Shown here in pieces: positions 9,040 through 17,402 of a stretch of DNA of 64,000 bases. Under the pieces are notes generated by a model. It saw only the letters and a list, made by a program, of their open reading frames with translations. It was not told the origin of the DNA and searched no databases. The translations under genes and the position numbers were made by a program. This DNA is from Actinomycetota bacterium (lineage in GTDB: Bacteria > Actinomycetota > Actinomycetes > Mycobacteriales > JACQDL01), in assembly GCA_016201065.1 (NCBI GenBank), contig JACQDL010000057.1:1-64000 (forward strand), read 5' to 3'. The stretch's first letter is position 1. Every line of letters starts with the position of its first letter.

Positions 9040-9290
9040 TGCCCGGCACCCTTGTATGCCTCCTGGATCAACCCCGGCAGCTCCTCGGCCGCGATCCCCC
9101 GCTCGGCCAGCCTGTGGTGGTTCGCCACCTGCAACTCCCGCAACCGCTCCGCCCGACGCAGCGATTCCATGACCTTCAACGTGGCCCGCAGGTACGCCGA
9201 CCGGTTGCCCCCACCGAAGTGCTCAGCCAACCGGTCCAGTCGCTCCCGGTCCTCATCAGAGATCGCGAAACCCACGGTCTGTGACGCCAT
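9036..9290 (-). CDS. Antitoxin of the PIN toxin (ribbon-helix-helix-like)
   Basis: An 84-residue protein beginning MASQTVGFAISDEDRERLDR, with a short predicted strand followed by helices around GNRSAYLRATLKVMESLRR, fitting a ribbon-helix-helix DNA-binding fold. The C-terminal half (LAERGIAAEELPGLIQEAY) would bind the toxin. ATG 9290 is preceded directly by an in-frame GTG; the ATG has the better spacing from GAGG. It would repress its own operon. Confidence 0.75.
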   Translation of the reverse strand: MASQTVGFAISDEDRERLDRLAEHFGGGNRSAYLRATLKVMESLRRAERLRELQVANHHRLAERGIAAEELPGLIQEAYKGAGQ

Positions 9291-9417
9291 CACGCCTCAC
9301 CCCCTCACCACCGGCCTCGATCCTACGTTCGGTTGCACACAAGATGCAAGAGGTTGCCTACAGCCATCATGCCGCGAGCGGATCGCCGCTGACCGGATGG
9401 CATTCCTGCACGACGTC

Positions 9418-9609
9418 GTGCAGTGGCCCGACCCGTGGCTGAGCCTGAACCCGAGCTTCGCCAGCGGCGGCACGATCCCGGAGCTGGTCGGCGCCGGCCT
9501 GCTGGAGCCGGAGTGCGAGCGGATCTTCCGGATCAAGACCGGCCCGCAGGACCCCGGGCGGCTGCCGCTGACCCTGCACGCCCACCAGCGGGCGGCGGTG
9601 GAGGTGTAG
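9418..9609 (+). pseudogene. Second remnant of the helicase family (internal N-terminal segment)
   Basis: The frame reads VQWPDPWLSLNPSFASGGT, then PECERIFRIKTG, then LTLHAHQRAAVEV before a TAG at 9607. This is exactly the segment missing from the remnant at 410-630, followed by the same Q-motif-like HQRAAVEV. The reading frame stops three bases before the left inverted repeat of the IS66-type element, so the insertion appears to have truncated the gene. Helicase motifs downstream are not found beyond the element. Confidence 0.6.
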
Positions 9610-9611
9610 CC

Positions 9612-9628
9612 ATTCAGCCTGAGTGGGC
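9612..9628 (+). repeat. Left terminal inverted repeat
   Basis: ATTCAGCCTGAGTGGGC. Its exact reverse complement is at 10340-10356. It lies 64 bases beyond the transposase stop codon, as expected for an insertion-sequence end. Confidence 0.75.
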
Positions 9629-9691
9629 TGGGGCGTGTGATCAGCGGTCGTGGATCGGCTGATAGGTGATGGGCTGGCGCGGTGGGGCTGG

Positions 9692-10345
9692 TCAGCCGGG
9701 TCTGATGGCGGCGGGTAGCCAGGGTCCGTCGGTGAAGAGCTGGGTGAGCGCGTCGAGCTGGTCGATGCCCCATTTTGCGGCGGTGGACAGGTATGACTGC
9801 ACTATGGCGAAGTCGGCGAGTCCTTCGAGGGTGCGCCAGCAGCCGCCTGAGGTGCGCATCTGTACTTTGACGGGGCGGATGTCACGTTCGGCTTGGTTGC
9901 TGGTGAAACCGACGGCGAGGTCGGTGGTGAACCGCAGGATCATGTCCTGGTGGTCGCGGAACCGGCGGGCCAGGCGGAGGCCGTCTTTGCCGGCCTTGCC
10001 GCGGTGGTTCTGGTTGTCCGAGATGCCCTTAGCGACCGCGCCGCGGTACCAGGAGCCGATCTCGGCGAGCGCCGCGTCGTCGAGGCGGGGCTTCCCGGCG
10101 GTGCGGGCGGCGGTGGCCTTCGCGTTCGCGGTAATGAGCAGGTCGGCCATGGACCTGGCCCACACCTGCCCGTCGGGATCAGTTTCATAGACGGCGCGCA
10201 GGTCGCGCAGGCCGTGAGCTCCGCACCAGGCGTGCACCGCGCCGGCGAGGTGGGCGTACCCGGCGTAGCCGTCGCGGACGATCGTGCCGGCGTAGCCAGG
10301 GCCGAAGATCAGCCGACCCGCGTCCGCAGACCAACCCGGGCCCAC
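9692..10345 (-). pseudogene. IS66-family transposase, C-terminal half only
   Basis: The 217-residue frame matches the IS66 catalytic region and C-terminal tail: TIVRDGYAGYAHLAGAVHAW, CGAHGLRDL, RDHQDMILRF, then FTSNQAERDIRPVKVQMRTSG with the final catalytic Glu region, and QLFTDGPWLPAAI near the end. Intact IS66 transposases are usually close to 450-550 residues, so the zinc-finger and first catalytic part are gone. A TGA lies in frame directly before the GTG at 10345, inside the right inverted repeat, so no longer product can be made. Confidence 0.8.
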
Positions 10346-10356
10346 TCAGGCTGAAT
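10340..10356 (-). repeat. Right terminal inverted repeat
   Basis: GCCCACTCAGGCTGAAT, the exact reverse complement of 9612-9628. About 28 bases separate it from the point where transposase similarity begins, so a short piece of the original IS end has been kept. Confidence 0.75.
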
Positions 10357-10378
10357 AGGTACCGGTCTCCCTGCGGGT

Positions 10379-10807
10379 TCACCCGTTCCAGCCGCGCCAG
10401 AATGGGGTGTGGTCGGTGTCGGCGGCGAGCAGGGCGTTCTTCAGTGCGGTGGGCCGGACGTCGGTGTCGGGCAGGTCGGCCAGCGGGAGCCAGTGGAACT
10501 CGAGGTGGTCTTCCTGGCTGGTGGGGTCGTCGGTGGCCAGCGCGATCTCGAACACGAGGTTGAGTTCGTGGTGGGTGGCGCCGTCCTCCACATAGCCGTG
10601 TTCGACGACGCCGACGAATCCGGCGATCTTGGCTTCGGTGCCGAGTTCCTCGGCGATCTCTCGGACGAGGGCGGGCTCGACCCGCTCGCCGGGTTCGACG
10701 TGGCCGCCGGGGAGGAAGAACCAGGATTTGCCGAGCTGGCGGGCCAGGAGGAGGTGCTGGTCGCGGCGGATCACGGCCCTGGCGATGATCTCGGTGGTCT
10801 CGGTCAT
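10379..10807 (-). CDS. NUDIX hydrolase
   Basis: A 142-residue protein starting at ATG 10807. Residues about 37-59 hold a complete NUDIX box (GHVEPGE, seven residues, then REIAEELG), the metal site that cleaves nucleoside diphosphates linked to another group. The rest of the fold (FVGVVEHGYVEDGATHHELN, LEFHWLPLADLPDTDVRP) resembles ADP-ribose or 8-oxo-dGTP pyrophosphatases; the substrate cannot be told. The gene faces away from the chimeric gene at 10840, leaving only 32 bases for promoters. Confidence 0.9.
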   Translation of the reverse strand: MTETTEIIARAVIRRDQHLLLARQLGKSWFFLPGGHVEPGERVEPALVREIAEELGTEAKIAGFVGVVEHGYVEDGATHHELNLVFEIALATDDPTSQEDHLEFHWLPLADLPDTDVRPTALKNALLAADTDHTPFWRGWNG

Positions 10808-10839
10808 GGGGTTGCCCTTCGTGTCGGTCGGTAGTCCTA

Positions 10840-11931
10840 GTGTCGCAGTTTGTGAATGTTGACGAACTGACGGCCGAGCGTGTCGCGACCGCGGTGGAAC
10901 AACTGTTGCCGGACTCCGCTCCTGTTCGCCCGGTGGCGGTCCTGCGGAAGGGCCGCAGCCACGCGTCCTGGGTGTTGGACTCGGCGGCGGGTCTGCTGGT
11001 GGGCAAGGTGCTGCTGCGCGGTGATCGGGATGTGGTGCGGCGGCGGATCGCCGAGCACCAACAACAGGGGGGCGGCACATCGATCGGCATGGCCGCTCCG
11101 GCTGGTGCACACTTCGGCCCACCGCTCAGCGCCTCCCGCTCCAACCGGTGGGTCGGTGGGATCGGGGAGGTCGACGACCTCGGGCGGATCGACGCGGTCC
11201 AGCAACGACCGTCCAGGCTGGATGCCGGCACCGTCGAGTTGCTGACCCGACTACTGGCCGGCCAGCGGCGGCTGGAGGACGCACTGGGTCCGGCCGCCGT
11301 GCTCGGACCGATGGCGCGGCAACTGGAGGAGCTGGACGTGATGCTGCGGGAGGCCACCGGCCGGAGCCGGGACGCGCTGGCCCGCGTGGTCGCCGAGTGG
11401 ACCTGCTACGTCGGTTGGCTTCATGCCGCGCTCCGCCACGACCACCAGGCACTCGCCTTGTGCGCCCGGGCCACGGAGCTGGCCGACGATGTGGGCGACG
11501 GCACCGTCGCGTCAACGGCGACAAGCTTCCAGGGCTACGTGGCCCGCCAGCAGGGTCGGCCGCGTGCGGTCATTCGCGCGGCGGCTGCGGCGCTGGAGGT
11601 GCCCGGAGCCGACCAAACGCAGCGCACCTTCGATCTGTTGCAGGCCGCACAAGGCTATGCGGCTCTGGGCGATGCGGGCGAGGCATGCCGGTACCTCGGC
11701 CGGGCGGCCGACCTCGCCACCCGTGCCGGCGCACCGCCGCCGAGCGTCTACTGGTACACGGAGCCCTTCTTCCGGCTCAACATCGGCCTCGTGCAGCTGG
11801 GCATCTCGCGACACCGGGACGCGGTGGACTCGCTGCGCGCCGGCCTGAAGGATCTGCCAGCCGACCAGCGGGACGCCCGATGGACCGACGAGTACCGGGA
11901 GGCCCTGGCCGCCGCCTCGGAGCACCGGTGA
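10840..11931 (+). pseudogene. In-frame chimera: phosphotransferase N-terminus joined to a TPR regulator C-terminus
   Basis: The open frame encodes 363 residues but appears to be built from two unrelated pieces. Residues about 5-75 resemble the N-terminal lobe of an aminoglycoside-phosphotransferase-type kinase (VAVLRKGRSHASWVLDSAAG, LLVGKVLLRGD). The kinase catalytic HGD/DxD part is missing. From about residue 105 the protein is an alpha-helical TPR-like domain (LAGQRRLEDALGP, ARVVAEWTCYVGWLHAAL, FRLNIGLVQLGISRHRDAV) like the C-terminus of actinobacterial XRE-TPR regulators. A deletion joining two genes is the simplest reading. It may still be translated. GTG 10840 or 10852 could start it. 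Confidence 0.55.
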
Positions 11932-13064
11932 CCCGGCGCGACCGCCAGCCGATCACGGTGATTCCGGGAGCGGCCACCGTGCCCTGGGAACATCTGTCGC
12001 AGTTCTTCGCCGACGAGCGCGCCGTGAGCGCCGAGACCGTCCTGCGGTTGTCATGCGACTGGCGCACCACCGACCCACCCCAGATCCAGCAACCGGCCAC
12101 CGGGCGACGGGTCGGCCTGCACATGGCCCGGACCACTACCGAACGGACCGATGCGCTCCGGCGGATGGATGACTTCCTCGGCGGCGGTGACCTGCACGAC
12201 CTGGTTCGCCGGGAGCTACGGGCCACCGTCGAGGTGGTCCGGGATGCCTCCTACTCGGAGCAGACCGGCCGGGCGCTGCTAGCAGCGGTCGGCGAACTGG
12301 CGCAGCTGGCCGGATGGGTGACCAGCGACCACGGTCTGCACGCTGCCGCCAGCCGCTACTACCTCGGTGGCGTCATCGCCGCACACGCGGCACGCGACGC
12401 GCCGCTCGCCGGGAATCTCCTCTCCTCCCTCGCGTACCAGGTGGCGAACGTCGGCGACCCGAGGGATGCGGTGCTGCTGGCCTCCACCGCGTTCCGTGGG
12501 GCGCAGGCCACCGCGACACATGCCACCCGCGCCGTGCTGCTCGAACGGCTCGCCTGGGCCAACGCCCGTCTCGGTGATCACCAGATGACCATCCGCCTCC
12601 TCGGCGAGGTGGACGAGGTCTTCGCCAGCAGTACTCCGGTCAACGAGCCGCAGTGGCTCTACTGGCTCAACCGCGACGAGATCGACATCATGGCAGGGCG
12701 CTGCCTGGTCCAGCTTCGAGCGCCCCGCCGGGCCGTCGAGCTTCTGACCGCCGCCCTCGACCGCTACGACGACGCACATGCCCGCGAGAAATCGCTCTAC
12801 CTGTCCTGGCTGGCTGAGGCGCACCTGCACGACCGCAACGTCGAGGCATCCGCCGACGTCGCGCTCCGTGCCCTGCGTCTTGGTGCCAGCGTGGCGAGCT
12901 CCCAAAGCCTGGATCGCATCCGGCACCTCCGGTGCCTCCTCCGGCCCCACCGTGACAACAAGACCGCCGCCGCCTTCGACGCCGAATCCTCGGCGGTCCT
13001 CCGCGCGGAGCACGGCAAGCGCGACACTCCGCCACCAGCGCCGGTTGGATGCGGGTGCCGCTGA
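11928..13064 (+). CDS. TPR-type regulator-like protein lacking its HTH domain
   Basis: A 378-residue protein whose GTG 11928 overlaps the stop of the previous gene by four bases. Residues from about 75 onward match the helical TPR region of Streptomyces-type XRE regulators (GELAQLAGWVTSDHGLHAAA, YYLGGVIAAHAARDA, ERLAWANARLGDHQM, YDDAHAREKSLYLSWLAEA). The usual N-terminal XRE helix-turn-helix is not seen; the first 70 residues (FADERAVSAETVLRLSCDWR) are only partly like the linker. It may be truncated at its 5' end like its neighbour, or be a sensor without DNA binding. The coupling to the chimeric gene makes its expression uncertain. Confidence 0.6.
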   Translation: MTRRDRQPITVIPGAATVPWEHLSQFFADERAVSAETVLRLSCDWRTTDPPQIQQPATGRRVGLHMARTTTERTDALRRMDDFLGGGDLHDLVRRELRATVEVVRDASYSEQTGRALLAAVGELAQLAGWVTSDHGLHAAASRYYLGGVIAAHAARDAPLAGNLLSSLAYQVANVGDPRDAVLLASTAFRGAQATATHATRAVLLERLAWANARLGDHQMTIRLLGEVDEVFASSTPVNEPQWLYWLNRDEIDIMAGRCLVQLRAPRRAVELLTAALDRYDDAHAREKSLYLSWLAEAHLHDRNVEASADVALRALRLGASVASSQSLDRIRHLRCLLRPHRDNKTAAAFDAESSAVLRAEHGKRDTPPPAPVGCGCR

Positions 13065-13121
13065 CGGACCACGTACGGATGCCGTGCGCGCATCGCATGC
13101 TCTCGCTGCGGGCACAGTCCG

Positions 13122-13826
13122 TCACTCATGGCGTCGGGACATCCGCCCAGCCCGCCACTCGCCTACCGCCTGCCAAACCGATGGCGGCAGACGCTTCGGT
13201 TTCGGAGGGTTGGCGTCCGCGAACGCCCGATCCACCTCCGCGGTGAAGAAATCCTCGGCTTCGTCCCCAGCCGTGACCCCGGCCCGAGCGGCCCGCGCCT
13301 TGCTCCAGAACAAATAGACGTCACGGCTCGTCATGAGGTACGTGAGAGCGCCACGCAATTCAGCCAGCTCGATCGCATGAGTCTCGTAGGCGATTTTCTG
13401 CAGATTGAGGATCAGGTTGCAGTAGTGGTCCTTCTTTGTTTCGGCGACACCAGCCGAAATCGGAGGCCAAACCTGACGTAACCCGCGGTCCCCGATTGCC
13501 ATCTTGATAAGATCGGTATGCAGTTGCCGAATCGCGATCTCGCCGCTCCGCTGCTGCTCCTCTCTGCTGATGGCGAGTTCGTCTCGTTGGTTCTGGAGCT
13601 CACGGCTCTGGAGAAAGAGGGGCAGGGCGATCCCAATGAAGGCGACGCCTGAGAAGAGCACGCCGATCGGTTCGAGTGCCTGCCCGATCTGGGACCAGCG
13701 ACTCAACGTCCTCTCGTCCACGCGGAGGAGAAGAAGCGCCGGCACGATGACGCTCGCCGCAACCAACGCGAAGCCGACCAGCAGGGAGGCACCGACCGCG
13801 ACGGTCCGCGACCATCGATGGCTCAC
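13122..13826 (-). CDS. DUF6082-like membrane protein
   Basis: A 234-residue protein from GTG 13826. Two membrane segments lie near the N-terminus (VAVGASLLVGFALVAASVIV and IGVLFSGVAFIGIALPLFL). They are followed by a charged coiled-coil helix (LQSRELQNQRDELAISREEQ) and a cytoplasmic helical domain containing VWPPISAGVAETKKDHYCNL. This is the layout of actinobacterial DUF6082 proteins, whose role is unknown. The gene is followed by 84 bases, then the DUF6879 pair in the same orientation. Confidence 0.75.
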   Translation of the reverse strand: MSHRWSRTVAVGASLLVGFALVAASVIVPALLLLRVDERTLSRWSQIGQALEPIGVLFSGVAFIGIALPLFLQSRELQNQRDELAISREEQQRSGEIAIRQLHTDLIKMAIGDRGLRQVWPPISAGVAETKKDHYCNLILNLQKIAYETHAIELAELRGALTYLMTSRDVYLFWSKARAARAGVTAGDEAEDFFTAEVDRAFADANPPKPKRLPPSVWQAVGEWRAGRMSRRHE

Positions 13827-13910
13827 GGCACGCCCCTCGCGGCGAAGCGTGGTGCGGCAGGCACGTCGTCGACCGCTTGATGGGTTGCCGCAGCACGGGC
13901 CGATGGCAGG

Positions 13911-14495
13911 TCACACTGTGGCAAGGAACCGAATGAGCGGCACGGCACGCCGGCGAAGCTCGGTGATCGTTTCCTCCATCGCGACGAGAGCATCACGATC
14001 GTGGGTGAGCCATCCGCCGGTTTGCCGCCCGACGTCGCCAGAGCCGTAGTCGTGGACAAGCGCGGTATGCCCGTCAAACAGCAGGAAATCGAAGTACCGT
14101 TCATCCGGAAGTTTCGCGATCGGTTCAGCGACGATCTCGATGTGCTCGCCCATCTCCGAACGAATGCGGTAGCTGAGCATCTCGTATTCGAGGTAGGGCG
14201 TCAGCGGTTCACCGACGATCCGTACCCGGGCGTACTCGATCTTCCTCCGCTGTACGTCCAGGTAGAGCGGGCGGTCCGCCTCCGCCTCGCGCCGGAGAAG
14301 GTCCCTGGCGCCCTCGATATCGCCGCGATCGTAGCGAACCTGCGATTCGTTGGCAGCGACCTCCCGATATGCTTGCCACGATTCAAGTTTCAGGAATCGC
14401 GAGACGGTTCGCGACCACGCGTTCGCGAAGGCGGCGGAGAACTCGTCGAGATCGAGACGAGTGCTGTGCGCGAGAGCCCAGGCCGGTGGGTACAT
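13911..14495 (-). CDS. DUF6879 family protein
   Basis: A 194-residue soluble protein. It has the family features LDEFSAAFANAWSRTVSRFL near the N-terminus, WLxxxA-like spacing in ESWQAYREVAANES, the VRIVGEPLTPYLEYEM core, and FLLFDGHTALVHDYGSG toward the C-terminus. The function is not known; family members often sit beside small regulators in actinomycetes. ATG 14495 directly follows the TAG of the small gene upstream, so the two form an operon. Confidence 0.78.
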   Translation of the reverse strand: MYPPAWALAHSTRLDLDEFSAAFANAWSRTVSRFLKLESWQAYREVAANESQVRYDRGDIEGARDLLRREAEADRPLYLDVQRRKIEYARVRIVGEPLTPYLEYEMLSYRIRSEMGEHIEIVAEPIAKLPDERYFDFLLFDGHTALVHDYGSGDVGRQTGGWLTHDRDALVAMEETITELRRRAVPLIRFLATV

Positions 14496-14735
14496 CTATT
14501 CCTCCGGGAAGTCGCCCTTCGCCGCAATGAACACATTTCTGGGTACCCGCACGACACGTTCGTTCGGTGCGCACCGTGCGTCGATGAGCGCCAGATCGTC
14601 GACCTGCGCCGTGATGTCCACACCGATCACCGCGAATGCGCCGTCATCCAGCTCTAGAATGTCCGGCGAGCCACTGACGCCAGTGGCATTGCCTAGCTCG
14701 ATCGGCGTCTTTCCGAGGCTGCGGATTACTTTCAC
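14496..14735 (-). CDS. Small conserved protein upstream of DUF6879
   Basis: A 79-residue protein starting at GTG 14735, with a GGAG ribosome site about eight bases upstream. It reads VKVIRSLGKTPIELGNATGV, then a beta-rich middle (ILELDDGAFAVIGVDITAQ) and VVRVPRNVFIAAKGD at the end. Small partners of this kind commonly precede DUF6879 genes. No DNA-binding motif is evident. Role unknown. Confidence 0.7.
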   Translation of the reverse strand: MKVIRSLGKTPIELGNATGVSGSPDILELDDGAFAVIGVDITAQVDDLALIDARCAPNERVVRVPRNVFIAAKGDFPEE

Positions 14736-15007
14736 TCGACACGCTCCAAAATGGCAGCCGGCGGGTCTACCGAGCGTAACACGGAACAGTGTTCGCACGA
14801 GGCCGCCGGCAATGACCATTCCGGGCCTTTGGTCGTGATCCCGTTCCGTTTGGTGTTCCTGATCTTCTGTCCGCGCCGGGGCGTGGAGCGTTCACGAGCC
14901 TCCCGCCAGCGCGGGATCATGTCCGCACCGCCGGGCGGCGGGACGTGGCAGCGGCCGATGAGGCAAGGAAGGTTGGCGGCGGTGTCGTGGGCGCGGGCGT
15001 GGCCCCG

Positions 15008-15735
15008 GTGACCGGCGCCCCGGCGGGACCCCGCACCTGGCTGGTGCGCGGATCGGCGGTCTCGGGCGTCAACGTCGTCGGGGCGTGGCTCGACAAAGGG
15101 TTCGTCAGCCTCGCCGCCGCGTACCTGCGGCCCGTGGCGCCGGGGATCGGCCTGGACGAGCTGCGCGACGCGGTCGAGATCGACTACGCCCACCTCTCCT
15201 ACAACCAGCGCAAGGCGAAGGTCGCCGAACTGCACGCCTTCCTCAACCGGATGAACGTCGGCGACGCGATCGTCACCACCGCCGAGGGGCGGGTCCACGC
15301 CGGCCCCGGTGCCCGAGGCGACGCTGCCGGAGCTGCCGGCGGACCTCGTCAACGAGCTGCTGGCCGGCGAGGCGGCCAACGTCCGGCTCGTCCAGTTCCA
15401 CCCGGCGTACTCCTACGAGGATTTCTTCGAGGGTTTCCGGCCGACCGCCGTCGACGCGACCGGGCGGATCGGGTTCGGCCTGGTCCCCGGCCCGTTCCGG
15501 AAGATCGTGGACGACGCCCGGGCCGACCCCGGCCGGCCCTACATCCTGATCGTCGACGAGATCGACCGCGCCAACCTCGCGAAGGTCTTCGGTGAGCTGT
15601 ACTTCCTGCTGGAGTACCGCGACCGGGGCATCCGGCCGATGTACGCCGCCGACCTGCTGGAGGAGCTGAACAGCCGGATCGGCGACCGCGACGGCGCCGT
15701 CGGACCCTCCTACCTGATGCGCCCCGGGGCGGGCG
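15008..15735 (+). pseudogene. Decayed McrB-type AAA+ restriction subunit
   Basis: The frame from GTG 15008 reads an N-terminal recognition-like segment (RTWLVRGSAVSGVNVVGAWL, LSYNQRKAKVAELHAFLNRM). A frame change near 15300-15310 then leads to the McrB GTPase region. There NELLAGEAANVRLVQFHPAY joins the sequence before the P-loop directly to the strand after it, so the Walker A motif is deleted. Walker B (YILIVDEIDRANLAKVFGEL) and EYRDRGI remain. A second deletion follows SRIGDRDGAVG. McrB normally couples GTP hydrolysis to cleavage of modified DNA; this copy cannot. Confidence 0.75.
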
Positions 15736-15819
15736 GCCGTGCGCCGCGCCGCCGCGCAGGCGGACGACTCCGGCGCCACCACCCACCGCCCCGGTCACCG
15801 ATTCGGGCGGCACCGGTCC

Positions 15820-16419
15820 GTGACCCCACAGCGGGTCGACCTCGTCGAGAGCGGCCCCGACGTCGCGGTGACGCTCGCCGCCGAGGTCGGTGTCGCGCTC
15901 GCCGGCACCGGGTTCGTGGACGCCCGGCCGGTGCCCGGCACACCACTGTGGTCGCTGCGACCGCTGTCGAAGGTCGGCGCCGTGTCGGTGCGCACCAGCG
16001 CGGGCGGCGGCGTCGAGGTCCATGTCGCGCCGAAGATCCCCATCGCCAGGATCATGGTCCTGCTGGAACACTCGCCGGCCGGCGTCCGCTGGCAGACCCC
16101 GACCGTCGATGTGGGGCGCCACGGCGAGCTGCTGGGCGCGGTGGTGGAGGTGTTCGAACGGCTTGCCACCCGCGCCCTCGCCGGTGGCCTGCAACACGGG
16201 TACCGCACCGTGGAGGAGGCGCTGCCGGTCGTGCGGGGACGGGTCAGGGAGGCCGAGCAGCTCCGCCGCCGGTTCGTGCTCCCGCTGCCGGTGGAGGTGC
16301 GCTACGACGACTTCACCGTCGACACCGCCGAGAACCGGTTGCTACGGTCCGCGGTCACCCGCGCCCGCCGCCTGGTGCCCGCGCTGCGCCTCGCCCAGGT
16401 CATCGTTGACGGTTCGTAG
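15820..16419 (+). pseudogene. McrC-type restriction subunit, truncated before the nuclease domain
   Basis: From GTG 15820 a 199-residue frame covers the N-terminal half of McrC (VEVHVAPKIPIARIMVLLEH, LATRALAGGLQHGYRTVEE, LPVEVRYDDFTVDTAENRLL). McrC proteins usually continue for about as long again and end with a PD-(D/E)xK endonuclease; here a TAG follows VIVDGS at 16417. With the damaged mcrB just upstream, the whole McrBC locus is a relic. Confidence 0.72.
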
Positions 16420-16447
16420 TTCGAACCGGTCGGTGCCGGGTTCACCG

Positions 16448-16579
16448 TCACCTGATGATGGCCAGACCCACGATCGCGAAGGCCAGACCGAAACCGCGCG
16501 CTCCCCGGCCGGTGTAGCAGACGCGAGCGCTCTGATTGCCGGTGGTGACCTCGCGCCAGTCTTCGTCGTTGCCGGACAT
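16448..16579 (-). CDS. 43-residue membrane peptide
   Basis: A strong ribosome site (GGAGAGG) lies five to six bases before ATG 16579. The product is a charged N-terminus (MSGNDEDWREVTTGNQ) followed by one hydrophobic C-terminal helix (GFGLAFAIVGLAIIR). Single-span small proteins of this kind are common in actinomycetes, and nothing more can be assigned. It sits between relic genes on the opposite strand. Confidence 0.5.
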   Translation of the reverse strand: MSGNDEDWREVTTGNQSARVCYTGRGARGFGLAFAIVGLAIIR

Positions 16580-16675
16580 GAATACCTCTCCAAGGACTGG
16601 ACGATCCCGCAGCGCACAAGCCCGCACCGTGGCGCACGGCAGGGGTTCCGCACGGTCCATGCCTAGGATGGCGTG

Positions 16676-16945
16676 ATGTCCGACGACGATCGCCCGTGGG
16701 AGCCGCCCCTCGCCGGTACCGAGGCCGAGCACCTCACCGGCGCGCTCGATCGCCTGCGCACAACCTTCCGACGGCGGACTCGACCAGCTCGTCCACATCT
16801 CCTGGCCCGATGGCCGCCAACTCAGCCTGCGGCGCATCGTGCGCGACCTGATCGAGGAGTACGGGCGGCACCGGGCACGCCGACCTGCTCCGCGAGACCG
16901 TGGACGGACTGGTCGGCGAGGACCCTCCGGCCGGATGGCACGCAA
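16676..16945 (+). pseudogene. DinB/DUF664 family remnant with deletion and frameshifts
   Basis: ATG 16676 opens a typical DUF664 N-terminus (SDDDRPWEPPLAGTEAEHLT, then LDRLRTTFR). The frame then changes: the next frame reads LVHISWPDGRQLSLRRIVRD and LIEEYGRH, and a third reads GHADLLRETVDGLVGEDPP. The middle of the gene is missing. DUF664 proteins are metal-binding DinB-like enzymes involved in thiol-dependent reactions; this copy is dead. Confidence 0.7.
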
Positions 16946-17053
16946 GATCTAACCGGCCGCACCCGGGTGCCGGGCGTGCCGCTGGACGCTCCCGATGACC
17001 GTCCCCTTGGGTAGGCTTCGCGCCGGTTCCGATTCCGCTGACGGGAGGGCCCG

Positions 17054-17338
17054 ATGGATGGCTGGACGTTCCACGCGGAGCTGGTCACCAAGACGTTCGG
17101 GGAGTTCCGCGCGAACGACGAGATCTCGCTGGAGGTCCGGCCCGGGGAGGTAGGCGGCCTGCTCGGACCGAACGGCGCCGGCAAGACCACTCTCGTCAAG
17201 CAGATCATCGGCCTGCTCAAGCCCACCTCCGGCGGCCTTCGGCTGGGGCCCTACGACCTGGTCGAGGACCCGGCCGCGGCCCGCCAGCTGCGCTCCTACT
17301 CGATGATGATGCGGTCCCTGGACGCGCTGCGGGACTGA
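17054..17338 (+). pseudogene. ABC transporter ATPase stump
   Basis: From ATG 17054 the frame gives an ABC ATPase N-terminus with a Walker A motif (LLGPNGAGKTTLVKQIIGLL) near residues 36-55. It then continues to SYSMMMRSLDALRD and stops after 94 residues, well before the signature and Walker B motifs. A terminator-like hairpin follows directly. It is a truncated gene. Confidence 0.75.
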
Positions 17339-17363
17339 AGCTGGCCGGTCGCCCCGGCCAGGT

Positions 17364-17396
17364 GTCGGGGCGGGCATACGCCGCGCCCGCCCCGAC
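17364..17396. terminator. Perfect 12-bp hairpin between convergent genes
   Basis: GTCGGGGCGGGC at 17364-17375 pairs perfectly with GCCCGCCCCGAC at 17385-17396 across a nine-base loop. It lies between the end of the ABC stump on the plus strand and the end of the lipoprotein gene on the minus strand, where a bidirectional terminator is expected. There is no U tract, as is common in high-GC actinomycetes. Confidence 0.75.
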
Positions 17397-17402
17397 CGGC
17401 CG

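Larger units (their letters stand above)
9612..10356. mobile_element. IS66-type deletion derivative with 17-bp inverted ends
   Basis: A 745-bp unit is bounded by a perfect 17-bp inverted repeat and contains only the C-terminal part of an IS66-family transposase on the minus strand. The left end abuts the broken helicase; the right end abuts the NUDIX gene. No matching 8-bp target duplication is visible on the two flanks. The structure suggests an insertion sequence that lost its central part but kept both ends, so it could only move with help from an intact copy. Confidence 0.65.

Noticed and set aside
9600-10370. 8-bp target-site duplication around the IS66 derivative
   Set aside because: The bases outside the two inverted repeats (GTGTAGCC and AGGTACCG) do not match.
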